A DNA stretch of 58,829 bases from IMG/VR virus record IMGVR_UViG_3300026382_000018, positions 1-58,829 of that record; one strand, given 5' to 3'. Positions 7,588-16,403 of the stretch are shown here, piece after piece. The stretch comes from a virus. Made by a program: the position numbers and the translations under genes. The notes below the pieces were generated by a model. The model saw only the letters and a program-made list of their open reading frames with translations, made no database searches and had not been told where the DNA came from. Every line of letters starts with the position of its first letter. Positions within the stretch are counted from its first letter, which is position 1.

Positions 7588-7986
7588 CTATTTACTTTCA
7601 TTTAATAACTCATTTAACTTTTGTTCCATATGCTTTATCATCATTACCCCAATTTTGTCTCCATCTTTAAAAACTTTTTGAACTGTCTTTGAATTAACTA
7701 CTTTAGGTAAAATATAGATTGTTGCAAATTCCTCAGTATCGGGTATTATGAGAGCAATAATAAATAGTATCAAACCAAATAAAAATGAAATCTTTCCAAA
7801 ACGCAACAGCTTCATTCTGGATCCATCTGTAAAACTTTTAAAAAGAGTGCTTTCATACTCATCTAAAAATGCAATAAACCAAATAAATCCTCCTAATATC
7901 ATTAAAAGAGCTGATGCTACAGCTAAGAAAAATACAATATCATCAAGCTTTAACCATAACCAAACCTCAAAAGAATTCAAATGCAT
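7588..7986 (-). CDS. Small integral membrane protein, two transmembrane helices
   Basis: Two hydrophobic segments are evident: IVFFLAVASALLMILGGFIW (about 17-38) and ISFLFGLILFIIALIIP (about 66-82). A hydrophilic C-terminal tail of about 50 residues follows. The ATG follows AAAGGAGGTATAAA. It lies between the UvsW-like helicase and thyX, far from the lysis cassette, so an early membrane function is more likely than a holin role. The function is unknown. Confidence 0.6.
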   Translation of the reverse strand: MHLNSFEVWLWLKLDDIVFFLAVASALLMILGGFIWFIAFLDEYESTLFKSFTDGSRMKLLRFGKISFLFGLILFIIALIIPDTEEFATIYILPKVVNSKTVQKVFKDGDKIGVMMIKHMEQKLNELLNESK

Positions 7987-7987
7987 T

Positions 7988-9493
7988 TTATACCTCCTTT
8001 TTACTTCCTGTGTTTTTCAAAGCATTTATTACAAGTTTCTTAAATTCAATTGGATTTTCAATTTCTTCAATAGCTTGCTCTTGATACAATTTTCTCCTTT
8101 TCTTGTATTGAGAATAAAGATATACATGAGACACATCTTTAAAATCAATAATGAAACTAACTCCAGTTGAACCTTTTCTTGCTCCTCTTCCAATTCTTTG
8201 TTTAAGTTTTATTGATGACCTTCCGGCACCAGCCATTATGACAACTCCAATTTCTGGAAGATCTACACCTTCGTCCATTACTTGCGAAGCTATAACAGTA
8301 AGAATTTCTCTGTTTTCAATTTTTCTTTTTAACTCAGAATAATCCATTTCTCCTATGTTAACTAGTCCTCCGTGCTCACATATATAAGTGTTTCCTCCTC
8401 CAAATATACAAATCGATTTATCGTCGTTAAGCATATTTAGAAGCTTTTTACCGTGCTCTAGTCTTTGAACTAGAACAAGAGTTGGAACTTTCCACTCTTG
8501 AAAAAATTTAATCCATTTTATTATTTTCTCATTGCGTTCCTTATTATTAATGATGTGTTTTTCGTATACTTTGTGAAAATTAGTTGGAAATTGACTAAAG
8601 CTTCCTGAAAGCTTTTCAAAATAAACATACATTTTAGCAAGTAATCCTTTCGAAACAAGATATGGCATAGTAACTCTGTAAATTATTCCACCAGTAATAG
8701 CTTGAATAATAGCATCTCCATAATCGTCTTTGACTGATTCTTTAAATGGAGAACCTGAATACCCCAAAATATATTCAGCTTGAGTTGAGTTAATTACAAT
8801 TCGTTTGTATGATTCGGAACGACCATGATGAAATTCGTCAAGTATCAATCCATATAAATCTTTATACCATCTTAGAAACATTAAATTTTCTTCTTTTAAT
8901 GCAATGTTTAAGGAATTTACTATACCTATCGTAATCTGAGAAAGTCTTTTGATTTTACTATAATACATTCCAAGTTGCCTTTTATGAAATCCTCTTTCAA
9001 GAAATCTTTTATATGTTTGTTCAAGTAAAAATTCTGATGGAACAACTACTAAAAACTTTGCATCTGGTTTTTCGTTTTCAAGTATCCACTTGATAGTAGC
9101 AATAAACATTTCAGTTTTTCCTGAACCTGTACAAGCTTCAATAACACCTGTTTTATACAAAATTGCTTTCTTTACACCTATCACTTGATGCTCAAATAAT
9201 GTTATTCCTGGAAGGATATCTGGATTGACATCAATAATTTTTGGTTCGACCCTACCGAGTCGAACTAGCACTGGATAGTAATCTGTCTCAACTTGAAGCT
9301 CATGAGGTATATAATCCTTGATGTAAAAATACATTCCCCAGTATGTCTCAATAGTATTTTTATCTATTTCATTAAATAAGTTATACTGAAGTCCTGTTAC
9401 TTTGTCATTCCAGGTCAAAAGCGATTTGGCTCTCCTAAGCTCAAAAGGAGAGCCAGAAATTAGACATTTTTTGTCTTTAAGAGTTATTCTCAT
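7988..9493 (-). CDS. Superfamily 2 DNA helicase, UvsW-like
   Basis: This 501-residue helicase resembles T4 UvsW, which rewinds and branch-migrates recombination intermediates and drives the switch to recombination-dependent replication. An N-terminal accessory domain (1-95) precedes the Q-like motif LFEHQVIGVKKA. Motif I is CTGSGKT (121-127), motif II is DEFH, motif III is GYSGSPF, and motif VI is QRIGRGARKG. The start overlaps the recA-like gene by 17 bp, fitting a shared recombination role. RAD25/XPB-type naming is an alternative within the same family. Confidence 0.85.
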   Translation of the reverse strand: MRITLKDKKCLISGSPFELRRAKSLLTWNDKVTGLQYNLFNEIDKNTIETYWGMYFYIKDYIPHELQVETDYYPVLVRLGRVEPKIIDVNPDILPGITLFEHQVIGVKKAILYKTGVIEACTGSGKTEMFIATIKWILENEKPDAKFLVVVPSEFLLEQTYKRFLERGFHKRQLGMYYSKIKRLSQITIGIVNSLNIALKEENLMFLRWYKDLYGLILDEFHHGRSESYKRIVINSTQAEYILGYSGSPFKESVKDDYGDAIIQAITGGIIYRVTMPYLVSKGLLAKMYVYFEKLSGSFSQFPTNFHKVYEKHIINNKERNEKIIKWIKFFQEWKVPTLVLVQRLEHGKKLLNMLNDDKSICIFGGGNTYICEHGGLVNIGEMDYSELKRKIENREILTVIASQVMDEGVDLPEIGVVIMAGAGRSSIKLKQRIGRGARKGSTGVSFIIDFKDVSHVYLYSQYKKRRKLYQEQAIEEIENPIEFKKLVINALKNTGSKKEV

Positions 9494-10595
9494 TTATTGC
9501 CTCCTTTAAGGCATCATAAAGTTTTTGTTCTTCTTCATTAAGAACTGTTACTGGTTTTCCATACCACTTATTTTCAATTTCAATAAGATAATCATAAAAT
9601 TTTATTTTCATAAACATTGAAATTTCTGCAAAATGTTTATAAACAAGATATTTGAGAAATTCTTCTAATTCTTGATTTTCTTCAACTTTACTTTTTAGTT
9701 GTTTTTCATTTTGAAACTTGATAATTTTCCCATCAGGAAGCTCAAGACTAAACCACGAGCCACTTTTCTTGATGTATGGAGTCTGTTTTAAAAACTCGGC
9801 AAGAGTGGACCATTTATCTATACCTTTTTCACCATAGATTGTAATCATTGTTGATAAACCAGGAAGACCAAGTTTATTTTTCACAAGAGTAAGTTTTGAT
9901 TTAATACCGATAGGAGTTTCAACTCCATTTACATTTTTGACTATTTTTGCCTTTTTTTCTATCAAAATTCTAACTGAAGCGTGAAATTTAATTCCTCTTC
10001 CACCTGGAGATTCTACTTCTTGAACATATGAACCAACTTTGTCATACACTTGATTTACAAAAAGCATCACCGAATCTGACTTTCCAAGAGGGAGTGTTAT
10101 TCTTCTAAGAAGTGACCTTACAAGTCTAGCTTTTTCTGAAATTCCTCCTCCAAAAGTACCTTCTTTCTTTTCCTTCTCAGTTGAACATGCTGCAATTGTA
10201 TCCCAGACTATAAAAACTTTCTTGTTTTTTTCTTGAGCTTTTTTGAGTATGTTTTCTATGAGTTTAAAACCATCTTCAACTGTATCAACTTCTTGAATTA
10301 AAACTCTATTAAGATCAATACCAAATGCTAAAGCTCTCTGAACATCAAAAGCAGATTCACTTTCAATCCAAAGAACTACCGCATCATCTTTCCAATAGTC
10401 TAAATAAGCTTTAGCAAAATGAAGTGCTAATGTAGATTTTCCTGATGACTCTTCTCCAAAAAGTTCATATATCTTTCCTGAATGAATTCCACCTGATAAA
10501 AGAGCATCGATTGGATAAATTTTGGTTTCATAAATGATATTTGAAGAACTTGCTAGTTCTTTTATCTTATCTAATGCTGAAGTAAGCTCAAACAT
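9477..10595 (-). CDS. RecA/UvsX recombinase
   Basis: This strand-exchange recombinase has Walker A GEESSGKS at 47-54, Walker B VFIVWDTIA at about 131, the RecA substrate contact LWIESESAF, and the L1/L2-type segments around FGGGISEKAR and VYDKVGSYVQEVESPGGRG. The PGGRGIKFHASVRI block is strongly RecA-like. The C-terminal 110 residues diverge. It is flanked by the UvsW-like helicase and an SSB, together a complete recombination-replication set. Confidence 0.9.
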   Translation of the reverse strand: MFELTSALDKIKELASSSNIIYETKIYPIDALLSGGIHSGKIYELFGEESSGKSTLALHFAKAYLDYWKDDAVVLWIESESAFDVQRALAFGIDLNRVLIQEVDTVEDGFKLIENILKKAQEKNKKVFIVWDTIAACSTEKEKKEGTFGGGISEKARLVRSLLRRITLPLGKSDSVMLFVNQVYDKVGSYVQEVESPGGRGIKFHASVRILIEKKAKIVKNVNGVETPIGIKSKLTLVKNKLGLPGLSTMITIYGEKGIDKWSTLAEFLKQTPYIKKSGSWFSLELPDGKIIKFQNEKQLKSKVEENQELEEFLKYLVYKHFAEISMFMKIKFYDYLIEIENKWYGKPVTVLNEEEQKLYDALKEAINENNS

Positions 10596-10608
10596 AACTA
10601 TTCCTCCT

Positions 10609-10884
10609 TTAGTGAATTCTATTATTAACTACTGCATCTAGAATTAATTTGTAGAAAACTATGCTATTATTTGTGATTGCTAATAAAATATCATCAATCA
10701 CTAGATAAAAGAAATCGGGAGGTAAAATTAACCTCCCTAGTTCATCTACATAAGCTTTTTCAATATTTGAAACAATCATTACTGCCATATCTTTAATACT
10801 TGTAATGTACTGACCATAACTTTTCTCAATTTTTCTTTTCTCTTCTTCAGGTAAACTTTCGTCAAGATATATAACTTTAAACAT
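10609..10884 (-). CDS. Hypothetical protein (91 aa)
   Basis: This unknown protein is squeezed between the SSB and RecA-like genes with almost no spacing. It begins MFKVIYLDESLPEEEKRKIEK and ends FYKLILDAVVNNRIH. A weak GTGGAGTG site precedes the ATG. Its position suggests a recombination or replication accessory, but no motif supports a specific role. Confidence 0.55.
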   Translation of the reverse strand: MFKVIYLDESLPEEEKRKIEKSYGQYITSIKDMAVMIVSNIEKAYVDELGRLILPPDFFYLVIDDILLAITNNSIVFYKLILDAVVNNRIH

Positions 10885-10886
10885 TT

Positions 10887-11816
10887 CTACACTCCACTTG
10901 CTTGTCTACATTCAAGTTCATAAATGCAAATCATACATCTTGAACTTCCTTCTTTATAGTTTCCAAAACATTCAGGAGCATCATCAGGTTTATTAACCAT
11001 TTGAGTTGAGTTAGTCTTCATAGAAGACTGAACTTTATTTGCACTTTCAGTAGTTATATTTACAGCTTCATCAATCGATGAAGCAATTATTTCAGTTTTT
11101 TGAGTATCTGCATTTGGAGTATCAAGTAATCCTACTTTTCGTTTAACTTGCTCTTCAATTTTCTCTGCAATCTTAATTAACTTTTGATAGTATTCATCAT
11201 CAGGTTGTTTTACTAATGTTGTCAAATCTACACATTCGTTTGCAATTCTTTCTATTTCCTCATCAGTTCCTATAGTGCAAGGTTTTGGAATGATTTGAAA
11301 ATCAAGTTGATTATTTTCTTTTCTTGTTACTTTTACCCAAAATCCTGTTTTTGGATCAGTTATATCTCCTATCTCATTATCACCTATAGTTTGAATGAAC
11401 CAAACAAGTGCTGACTTTGGTAACGAAATAATATAAGGAGTGCCTTCTTTATACTTGTCAGAATCCTTTATTAAGACATTAAACAATCCTCTCATAGTCG
11501 CAAAATGTCTTCTTACTAAATCTTCACCAAATTTCCTTTCGAGTTCAGATAATTTTTTACAAACTGGACATTCCATATCCCAAGTCTTCAAACAGTTAAT
11601 ATGAGTTGTCCCTTCTGCATCTGAATTAGGAACTTGATAATGTTTTACAAGTTTAACAAAAGGAAGAGACATATTTCCTACTGGAGGTAAGAATCTGATT
11701 TTAAAACTTTCTCCTTTTTCGGGTAAATTTGCCCAATTGTATCTTCTATTGTTGTTTGAATTATTAAGGTTTAGAGCTTTTTTAATTTCTTCAAGGTTGT
11801 AGCTTTTGAATCCCAT
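10887..11816 (-). CDS. Single-stranded DNA-binding protein, T4 gp32-like
   Basis: This 309-residue protein matches the gp32 plan. A basic N-terminus, which could serve co-operative binding, precedes a beta-rich OB-type core. The core contains a zinc site, with a Cys/His set around HINCLKTWDMECPVCKK. Aromatic and basic residues (FKIRFLPPVGN, GLFNVLIKDS) are typical of the DNA-binding face. The C-terminal region has a second cysteine cluster (CFGNY, CMICIYELEC) instead of the plain acidic tail of T4. It is transcribed from the element at 11837-11880. Confidence 0.78.
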   Translation of the reverse strand: MGFKSYNLEEIKKALNLNNSNNNRRYNWANLPEKGESFKIRFLPPVGNMSLPFVKLVKHYQVPNSDAEGTTHINCLKTWDMECPVCKKLSELERKFGEDLVRRHFATMRGLFNVLIKDSDKYKEGTPYIISLPKSALVWFIQTIGDNEIGDITDPKTGFWVKVTRKENNQLDFQIIPKPCTIGTDEEIERIANECVDLTTLVKQPDDEYYQKLIKIAEKIEEQVKRKVGLLDTPNADTQKTEIIASSIDEAVNITTESANKVQSSMKTNSTQMVNKPDDAPECFGNYKEGSSRCMICIYELECRQASGV

Positions 11817-11836
11817 TTTACTCCTCCTATTAGTTT

Positions 11837-11880
11837 TCTATTTCTACTAAAAATAAACAGAAATTCTCTAAAAATTCAGG
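11837..11880 (-). promoter_or_regulatory. Two-box/hairpin regulatory element (copy A)
   Basis: On the minus strand, TGTGCCTGAATTTT (box CCTGAATTTT at 11871-11880) is followed 20 nt later by TTAGTAGA inside a hairpin (TTTATTT / AAATAGA, 11837-11857, one G-U pair). It lies just upstream of the SSB gene. Copy D has TCTATTT where this one has TTTATTT, so the pairing is kept although the base changes. Probably a promoter plus 5' leader hairpin. Confidence 0.5.
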
Positions 11881-11920
11881 CACATTTTTGTAAAAATTAT
11901 TGTCATAAATTTGAGAAAAT

Positions 11921-12017
11921 GAGTATTACCTGAGTAATAATAAAATCCAATCAACCCCTGAATATTTTGATTTCAGTATTACTAAATATTACAAAAAATT
12001 AATTTTGTAATACTAAG
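11921..12017. repeat. 97-bp palindromic element, copy E (partner at 31401-31497)
   Basis: The element holds five copies of the hexamer TATTAC or its complement GTAATA. They form a small hairpin at 11923-11938 and a 10-bp perfect stem with a 6-nt loop near 11988-12013. The right 57 bp align without gaps to 31441-31497 with 47 identities, and both share ACCCCTG next to ATATTTTGA. It sits between the AEP primase and SSB genes and overlaps the primase stop codon. A protein-binding array or a structured RNA is possible. Confidence 0.7.
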
Positions 12018-14178
12018 CAACTAGTTTTGTAATTACATAAGCTTTTGCACTAATTAACTTCATTTTATCTTCCCAAAAGACAAACTCATCATCTCTCAGT
12101 CGTCGTTTAAATAAACTTTCCCAATATCTTGCTTTCTCATCTACATATCTATGTATCCACCACCACAAGTTTTTAACCCATTCAATTTCTAAAACTTCTT
12201 CAAGCCACTCTTCATACCATTTCACTTTCACTTTTGCAAAAAACTCTCTTAGAATTTTTCTTAGTCTTGGAGGTAATCCTTTAAAACCAGTTTCTTTAAG
12301 TTCATTTTCATTAACTTCTTCCCACCATACAACCAACCCATTTTGAGTTCGTTTGAATTTAAATCCAAGTTTTTCCAATTCGTTTCGTAACGCTCTAAAC
12401 ACTTTTGAGCGAGATATTATGTCCGATGGAACGAACTTTTTAACCAAAACTGGAGAAGAAGGTTTTTTCATAAGCTCTTTTATAAATTCAACAACATAAC
12501 CTTCTACTTTTTCAAAATGAGAATAAATGTATCTTTCATGTAGTTTATATTTCATGACAAGGTTCCAAAACTCAGCTTTTGTAATCTTATAATCAAAATT
12601 TTTACATACCCATTGAAGAACTTTGATTAAATGAGATATATGAAGTACTGGTCTTCCATCTTGAGTATAACTCACAATATACTTATAACACCAAGGAAAA
12701 TGTCTAAGAGCATTCTCAGATTGAAAATAAAAAAATTCTGGATTATCCTCATAGAAAAAAATGTCAAAAGGTGTCTTTTCATTTGGAGAAACTGAAATTT
12801 GATAATATCTTTTAACTTTCCCATTTTCATCATAGTGTTCATAAATTTTAAAAGGAAATCCTACTTTTTCTGAAAGCTCTTGAATAAATCCAATAAGACC
12901 TTGTTGAAACCTTCTTACTTCAGATTTAAGTTTTGGATTGTGAAGTTTTTCACCTCTTACAGTAGCTATTGCCTCACTTTTTAACTCTTGTACTTTTTTA
13001 TTTGAGGAGGTTTGAGGTTCTGAGGTTGTTTTCTCGTTATTAGAAATACTGATTTGAGTTGCAAATAATTTCTTAGAAGTTAATTTTCCATGCTTCTCCT
13101 TAAAATACTTAAGTAATCTATCTCCGTCTATATAAGTTCTGATGTATAAAGGACCATCTTTTTTAACATAGTTTTTGTGTCCTTCTTCAGAAAGCTGATG
13201 TTTTTGAAGTCTATAATGAAGCTCTTTTACTTCCTCTTTTTCCATTAATTGTTTATCCTTATAAAAATCTCTTGCAAGAGCTACTTTGCAAACTTCCTCA
13301 ATTTTATATTGTGAAGAAAATATAAGTCTTGCAGGTTCATATATAGAAATATCTGCTAAACCTTTGTATTCAAGTTGCATATAAGCAAGAATTTGATCCA
13401 TTTGTTTTTTATCTTTCACTTTAACTGGAATGAAAATATGAAGTCCTTTTCCAGATTTTGAAACTTGTCTTAAGTAATAGGTTGTTCTATTAAGTAAAGT
13501 GTCTACTGGTTTTCCATTTTCAAATTCTTTTAAAACCTCATAAATATTATCTTCATCATCAATATCAATGCAAATAAGTGTTATAGAATTTTCCTCGATT
13601 CTTGCGTTCTCTTGTTTTCTGTGATTATTTTCAAAAATGTAAGGTGTATAAAATTTTCCTTTTTTCATCATAATCTTTTTAAATTCCTCAATTGTAAGTT
13701 TTTGAGAATAGGATTTATTTTTACTTAAAGTGAAATCTCCAATCCCAATTGTGAGCTTATCATCTGAAGACATAGGAGTATTAAGATAAAACCAACCAGA
13801 TGGAAAACGACTTGTAGTGTTAACTGGAAGATGAACTCCTGTTATAAAATCAGATTTACCAAATGAAAATCCGTGTAAAGTGTTTCTTTGATACCTAAGT
13901 CCAAAAGGAGTTTCAAATTCAATTACTTCAATTGTTGATTGTAAAACTTGAGATTCTAAAACTGCATTTTCTATATACCACTTTAACGCTTCTTCATTAT
14001 GTCCCACCCAAGGCATATAATATTTTTTGGCATCTTCATAACTTTTAAATGTTAAAAAATCTTTTTGAGTTCTTGTATCCTTGTATCTAGTTAAAATAAC
14101 GCCAGTAGTGGGACATTTTTCTTCTCCAAGTTTTTCATATCTTCCAACTGTCAATATTCTCTTTATTTTGTAGTCCAT
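12013..14178 (-). CDS. Archaeo-eukaryotic primase (AEP/PrimPol)-like protein
   Basis: This 721-residue protein carries the three AEP motifs: the metal-binding pair in LICIDIDDED (D205, D207), the nucleotide-binding SKSGKGLH (240-247), and the third acidic residue in LADISIYEPARL (D276). The pattern resembles AEPs of the VirE/BT4734 and phage prim-pol type. A linker (about 330-410) leads to a C-terminal domain rich in Trp and basic residues without Walker motifs, so no fused helicase is present. The ATG at 14176-14178 follows GGAGGGTAAG; a longer start at 14190 would overlap that site. Two linker segments and the start region match rightward intergenic sequences. Confidence 0.65.
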   Translation of the reverse strand: MDYKIKRILTVGRYEKLGEEKCPTTGVILTRYKDTRTQKDFLTFKSYEDAKKYYMPWVGHNEEALKWYIENAVLESQVLQSTIEVIEFETPFGLRYQRNTLHGFSFGKSDFITGVHLPVNTTSRFPSGWFYLNTPMSSDDKLTIGIGDFTLSKNKSYSQKLTIEEFKKIMMKKGKFYTPYIFENNHRKQENARIEENSITLICIDIDDEDNIYEVLKEFENGKPVDTLLNRTTYYLRQVSKSGKGLHIFIPVKVKDKKQMDQILAYMQLEYKGLADISIYEPARLIFSSQYKIEEVCKVALARDFYKDKQLMEKEEVKELHYRLQKHQLSEEGHKNYVKKDGPLYIRTYIDGDRLLKYFKEKHGKLTSKKLFATQISISNNEKTTSEPQTSSNKKVQELKSEAIATVRGEKLHNPKLKSEVRRFQQGLIGFIQELSEKVGFPFKIYEHYDENGKVKRYYQISVSPNEKTPFDIFFYEDNPEFFYFQSENALRHFPWCYKYIVSYTQDGRPVLHISHLIKVLQWVCKNFDYKITKAEFWNLVMKYKLHERYIYSHFEKVEGYVVEFIKELMKKPSSPVLVKKFVPSDIISRSKVFRALRNELEKLGFKFKRTQNGLVVWWEEVNENELKETGFKGLPPRLRKILREFFAKVKVKWYEEWLEEVLEIEWVKNLWWWIHRYVDEKARYWESLFKRRLRDDEFVFWEDKMKLISAKAYVITKLVA

Positions 14179-14192
14179 CTTACCCTCCATTT

Positions 14193-15293
14193 CTACTTTG
14201 AGATGTGTTTTACAACTTCATTTACTAATTTCATTACACCTTCAAAACCTTCCACCTCTTCTTTAAGCAAAGCTTTATATATTTCCGCTACTGTTTCTGA
14301 GTTATTTCTAACTTTCTCTTCAATTTCTGAAAGTCTTTGTGAAATAAAACTATCTTGAGCATTAATCATATCAACAAGTTTCGATAATGCAATAATAAGA
14401 TTTTTTCTTTCAACTTCAGAAAGCTCAATATTTTCTAAAACTTCCAAAATGAGCTTTGCATCTTTTTTGTTTAGGTTGTATTTCTTTGCAAGTTTTTCAA
14501 GCGATAAACCTTCTATCTTATAGTCATAAAACAAAACCAAAACTGGAACAATAGTTCTAAGTTCTGAAACAGAAGGAATTCTTATTGTTTGCCCTCCTAA
14601 AGTAGCAACAAGTTTTGCCATACTTTCTAAATCAAGAACAAGAAAAAGAGGTGAAATCATAATTCCTGCTAAAGCTCTCATAAGAGAATTGTTTGATACT
14701 TTCCGTTTACTCACTCTAACAACCTCCTTGCGGGTATAGTAATAAATTTCTTTGAGAAGAGTTTTTAAAACTTTACTCCTCTTTTTGTTTTTAGTTGCAA
14801 CTCTATCAAACAAATTGAACTTACTCTCTATAGCTAAACTGATTAAAATACGAATTTCAGGTTCAGAAAGATATGAAAATAAAACTTTTATCATCTCTAT
14901 AACACTTTCAATTTCTTCATAAGCTCTTTCTTTAAATGCTTTCAAGCTATCTATCTCAACTTGCTTTTCTCTCATAGTTTCCAAAACAATTTCTTTATTT
15001 CGAGGGTCTTTATACTTCTTTCTGATTTCTGAAAGGAGATGTCTTTTTAAATAAGCACTCCAATACTTTACATGACTTAATTTTCCTTCCTTTATCTGGA
15101 GGTAAATATCCAAAGCAAGTTCTTCAGATAAAGTCTCAAAATCCAAACCTTTTACAAAAGAGAATTTTGAAAGTTGTGTGGCAAGTAAATCTTTGATTAG
15201 GTCTTTCAGAATTTTGATAAGGTCTAAATCACTTTTTCCTAAATTCTTGATTAGGTTGTTTATTATTTCGTTGTATTCATTGAACCTAACCAT
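14193..15293 (-). CDS. Putative transcription regulator (sigma-region-2-like and Mor-like parts)
   Basis: The 366-residue protein is helical and basic. Residues about 45-95 (FETLSEELALDIYLQIKEG through HLLSEIRKKYKD) resemble region 2 of small sigma factors. Residues about 228-285 (LGGQTIRIPSVSEL followed by SLEKLAKKYNLNKKDAKLIL) resemble the Mor/Middle-operon activator domain, with its GG-IP motif and helix-turn-helix. Both similarities are read by eye and are moderate. It lies near the divergent control region, a typical place for a phage regulator. The acidic, coiled C-terminus has no assigned role. Confidence 0.45.
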   Translation of the reverse strand: MVRFNEYNEIINNLIKNLGKSDLDLIKILKDLIKDLLATQLSKFSFVKGLDFETLSEELALDIYLQIKEGKLSHVKYWSAYLKRHLLSEIRKKYKDPRNKEIVLETMREKQVEIDSLKAFKERAYEEIESVIEMIKVLFSYLSEPEIRILISLAIESKFNLFDRVATKNKKRSKVLKTLLKEIYYYTRKEVVRVSKRKVSNNSLMRALAGIMISPLFLVLDLESMAKLVATLGGQTIRIPSVSELRTIVPVLVLFYDYKIEGLSLEKLAKKYNLNKKDAKLILEVLENIELSEVERKNLIIALSKLVDMINAQDSFISQRLSEIEEKVRNNSETVAEIYKALLKEEVEGFEGVMKLVNEVVKHISK

Positions 15294-15301
15294 CTTTCAC
15301 C

Positions 15302-15502
15302 TCACTCAATAATTTCTGAAAGCAAAGTGTCGATATCAACATTACTTGGAATTGATACTTCAAAAAGAAAACCGTTTGGAGTTTTGTCTTTTTTGGTAAC
15401 CTTGACAAAATCAAGTTTTAGAGTTTCTCCCTTCCTTAAAGATGTTATCAAAAGTAAAATTTGAGCTAAATATTGTCTTGCTATTTTGCTTCCCTTAGAC
15501 AT
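15302..15502 (-). CDS. Hypothetical small basic protein (66 aa)
   Basis: This unknown protein begins MSKGSKIARQYLAQILLL and continues with beta-prone VKVTKKDKTPNGFLFEV. It is the first gene of the long leftward replication operon, right after the two-box/hairpin element at 15523-15565, with a GGAGG site. Being the first gene transcribed next to the control region makes an early regulatory role possible, but no motif shows it. Confidence 0.58.
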   Translation of the reverse strand: MSKGSKIARQYLAQILLLITSLRKGETLKLDFVKVTKKDKTPNGFLFEVSIPSNVDIDTLLSEIIE

Positions 15503-15522
15503 TCTGAAACCTCCTAATAAAA

Positions 15523-15565
15523 TCTCTCTACTAATAGAGAGACGAAATACATCTCAAAATTCAGG
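15523..15565 (-). promoter_or_regulatory. Two-box/hairpin regulatory element (copy B)
   Basis: On the minus strand, TGTGCCTGAATTTT (box at 15556-15565) is followed 21 nt later by TTAGTAGA inside a perfect 8-bp hairpin (TCTCTCTA / TAGAGAGA, 15523-15542). It lies directly upstream of the first gene of the leftward replication operon. The hairpin sequence differs from copies A and D while the pairing is kept, which argues for an RNA structure. Confidence 0.55.
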
Positions 15566-15972
15566 CACATTTTAACGCAATTTTTTGTTTCAATATGCGA
15601 TTTCATTTTTGACAAACATCCAAAAATTCGTAACAAAATCTACTATAACCTTTTGAATTACAATAAGTTAAATCGTAAATTTAAGTAAAAGATTGAAATT
15701 CAGTAAGTTATCATCACTTTTCTTAAAACAAAAAAGTATAATCTGCTCTATTTTGAAGTCATAGGTATTCAGATACCTTCCTAACAAAATAATCGAAATT
15801 AGAAGGTCATAAGTCATAAAACTCACTGAGTTTCAAAAATTTCTCAAATCAAAAACATTTTCTCATTCTCAACTCAATAATACTTTTCCTAATTCTTTCT
15901 TCCCTGCAATAATCGTTACGTATATCGTCTCGATTATATTTTTAATTTCCAAACTCCTTTCCCTGTGTATAT

Positions 15973-16250
15973 CGTAACGTATTGAAATTCAAAGAAAACA
16001 TTCTGAAAATGGAAGAGAGATATATCAGATACATCTGATTATTTATCTGAAGAAAGATAGGAAATGAAATATTTCTCGTTTAGCTATACTTTATTTCGGT
16101 TCTCATTTATTCTCTGTATAAATCATAACGTATTGATTTGCAAGGAATACATTCTGAAAATAGATGAGTAAAAAATAAACATATATCAAATCAGATATTA
16201 CTTCATAATTCATTGAAACTCAATAAAAACATTCTGAAAATAGATGAGAT
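15973..16250 (+). repeat. Three imperfect ~47-bp direct repeats
   Basis: Copies start at 15973, 16124 and 16204. Each has the form (C)RTAACGTATTGA, then about 15 bp, then ACATTCTGAAAATRGATGAG. The right half, CATTCTGAAAAT, is identical in all three, while the left half is weaker in the third copy. Spacing is about 151 and 80 bp, so the repeats are not tandem. They are likely binding sites for a phage initiator or regulator. Confidence 0.7.
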
Positions 16251-16362
16251 ATACACATAAGTTATGGTGAGATGAGTATATGACTTTTGACTTCAATAAA
16301 GTGAGATTTTAACCTAAGTTGAAATGCTCTAGATTTGAGATGAATTTTTTCGAAAATGTGTG

Positions 16363-16400
16363 CCTGAATTTTGAGGTGTGATTCGTTATTTATTAGTGAG
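16363..16400 (+). promoter_or_regulatory. Two-box regulatory element (copy C)
   Basis: On the plus strand, GTGTGCCTGAATTTTGAGG (box CCTGAATTTT at 16363-16372) is followed exactly 20 nt later by TTAGTGAG. It mirrors copy B across the divergent region and precedes the rightward operon by about 80 nt. Unlike A, B and D, no convincing hairpin follows. The likely role is the main rightward promoter. Confidence 0.5.
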
Positions 16401-16403
16401 AGG

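Noticed and set aside
7588-7986. Holin role for the early membrane protein
   Set aside because: It lies in the replication operon, far from the lysis cassette, and has a long hydrophilic tail.
12013-14190. Primase start at 14190
   Set aside because: That ATG overlaps the GGAGGGTAAG site serving the ATG at 14178 and has no site of its own.
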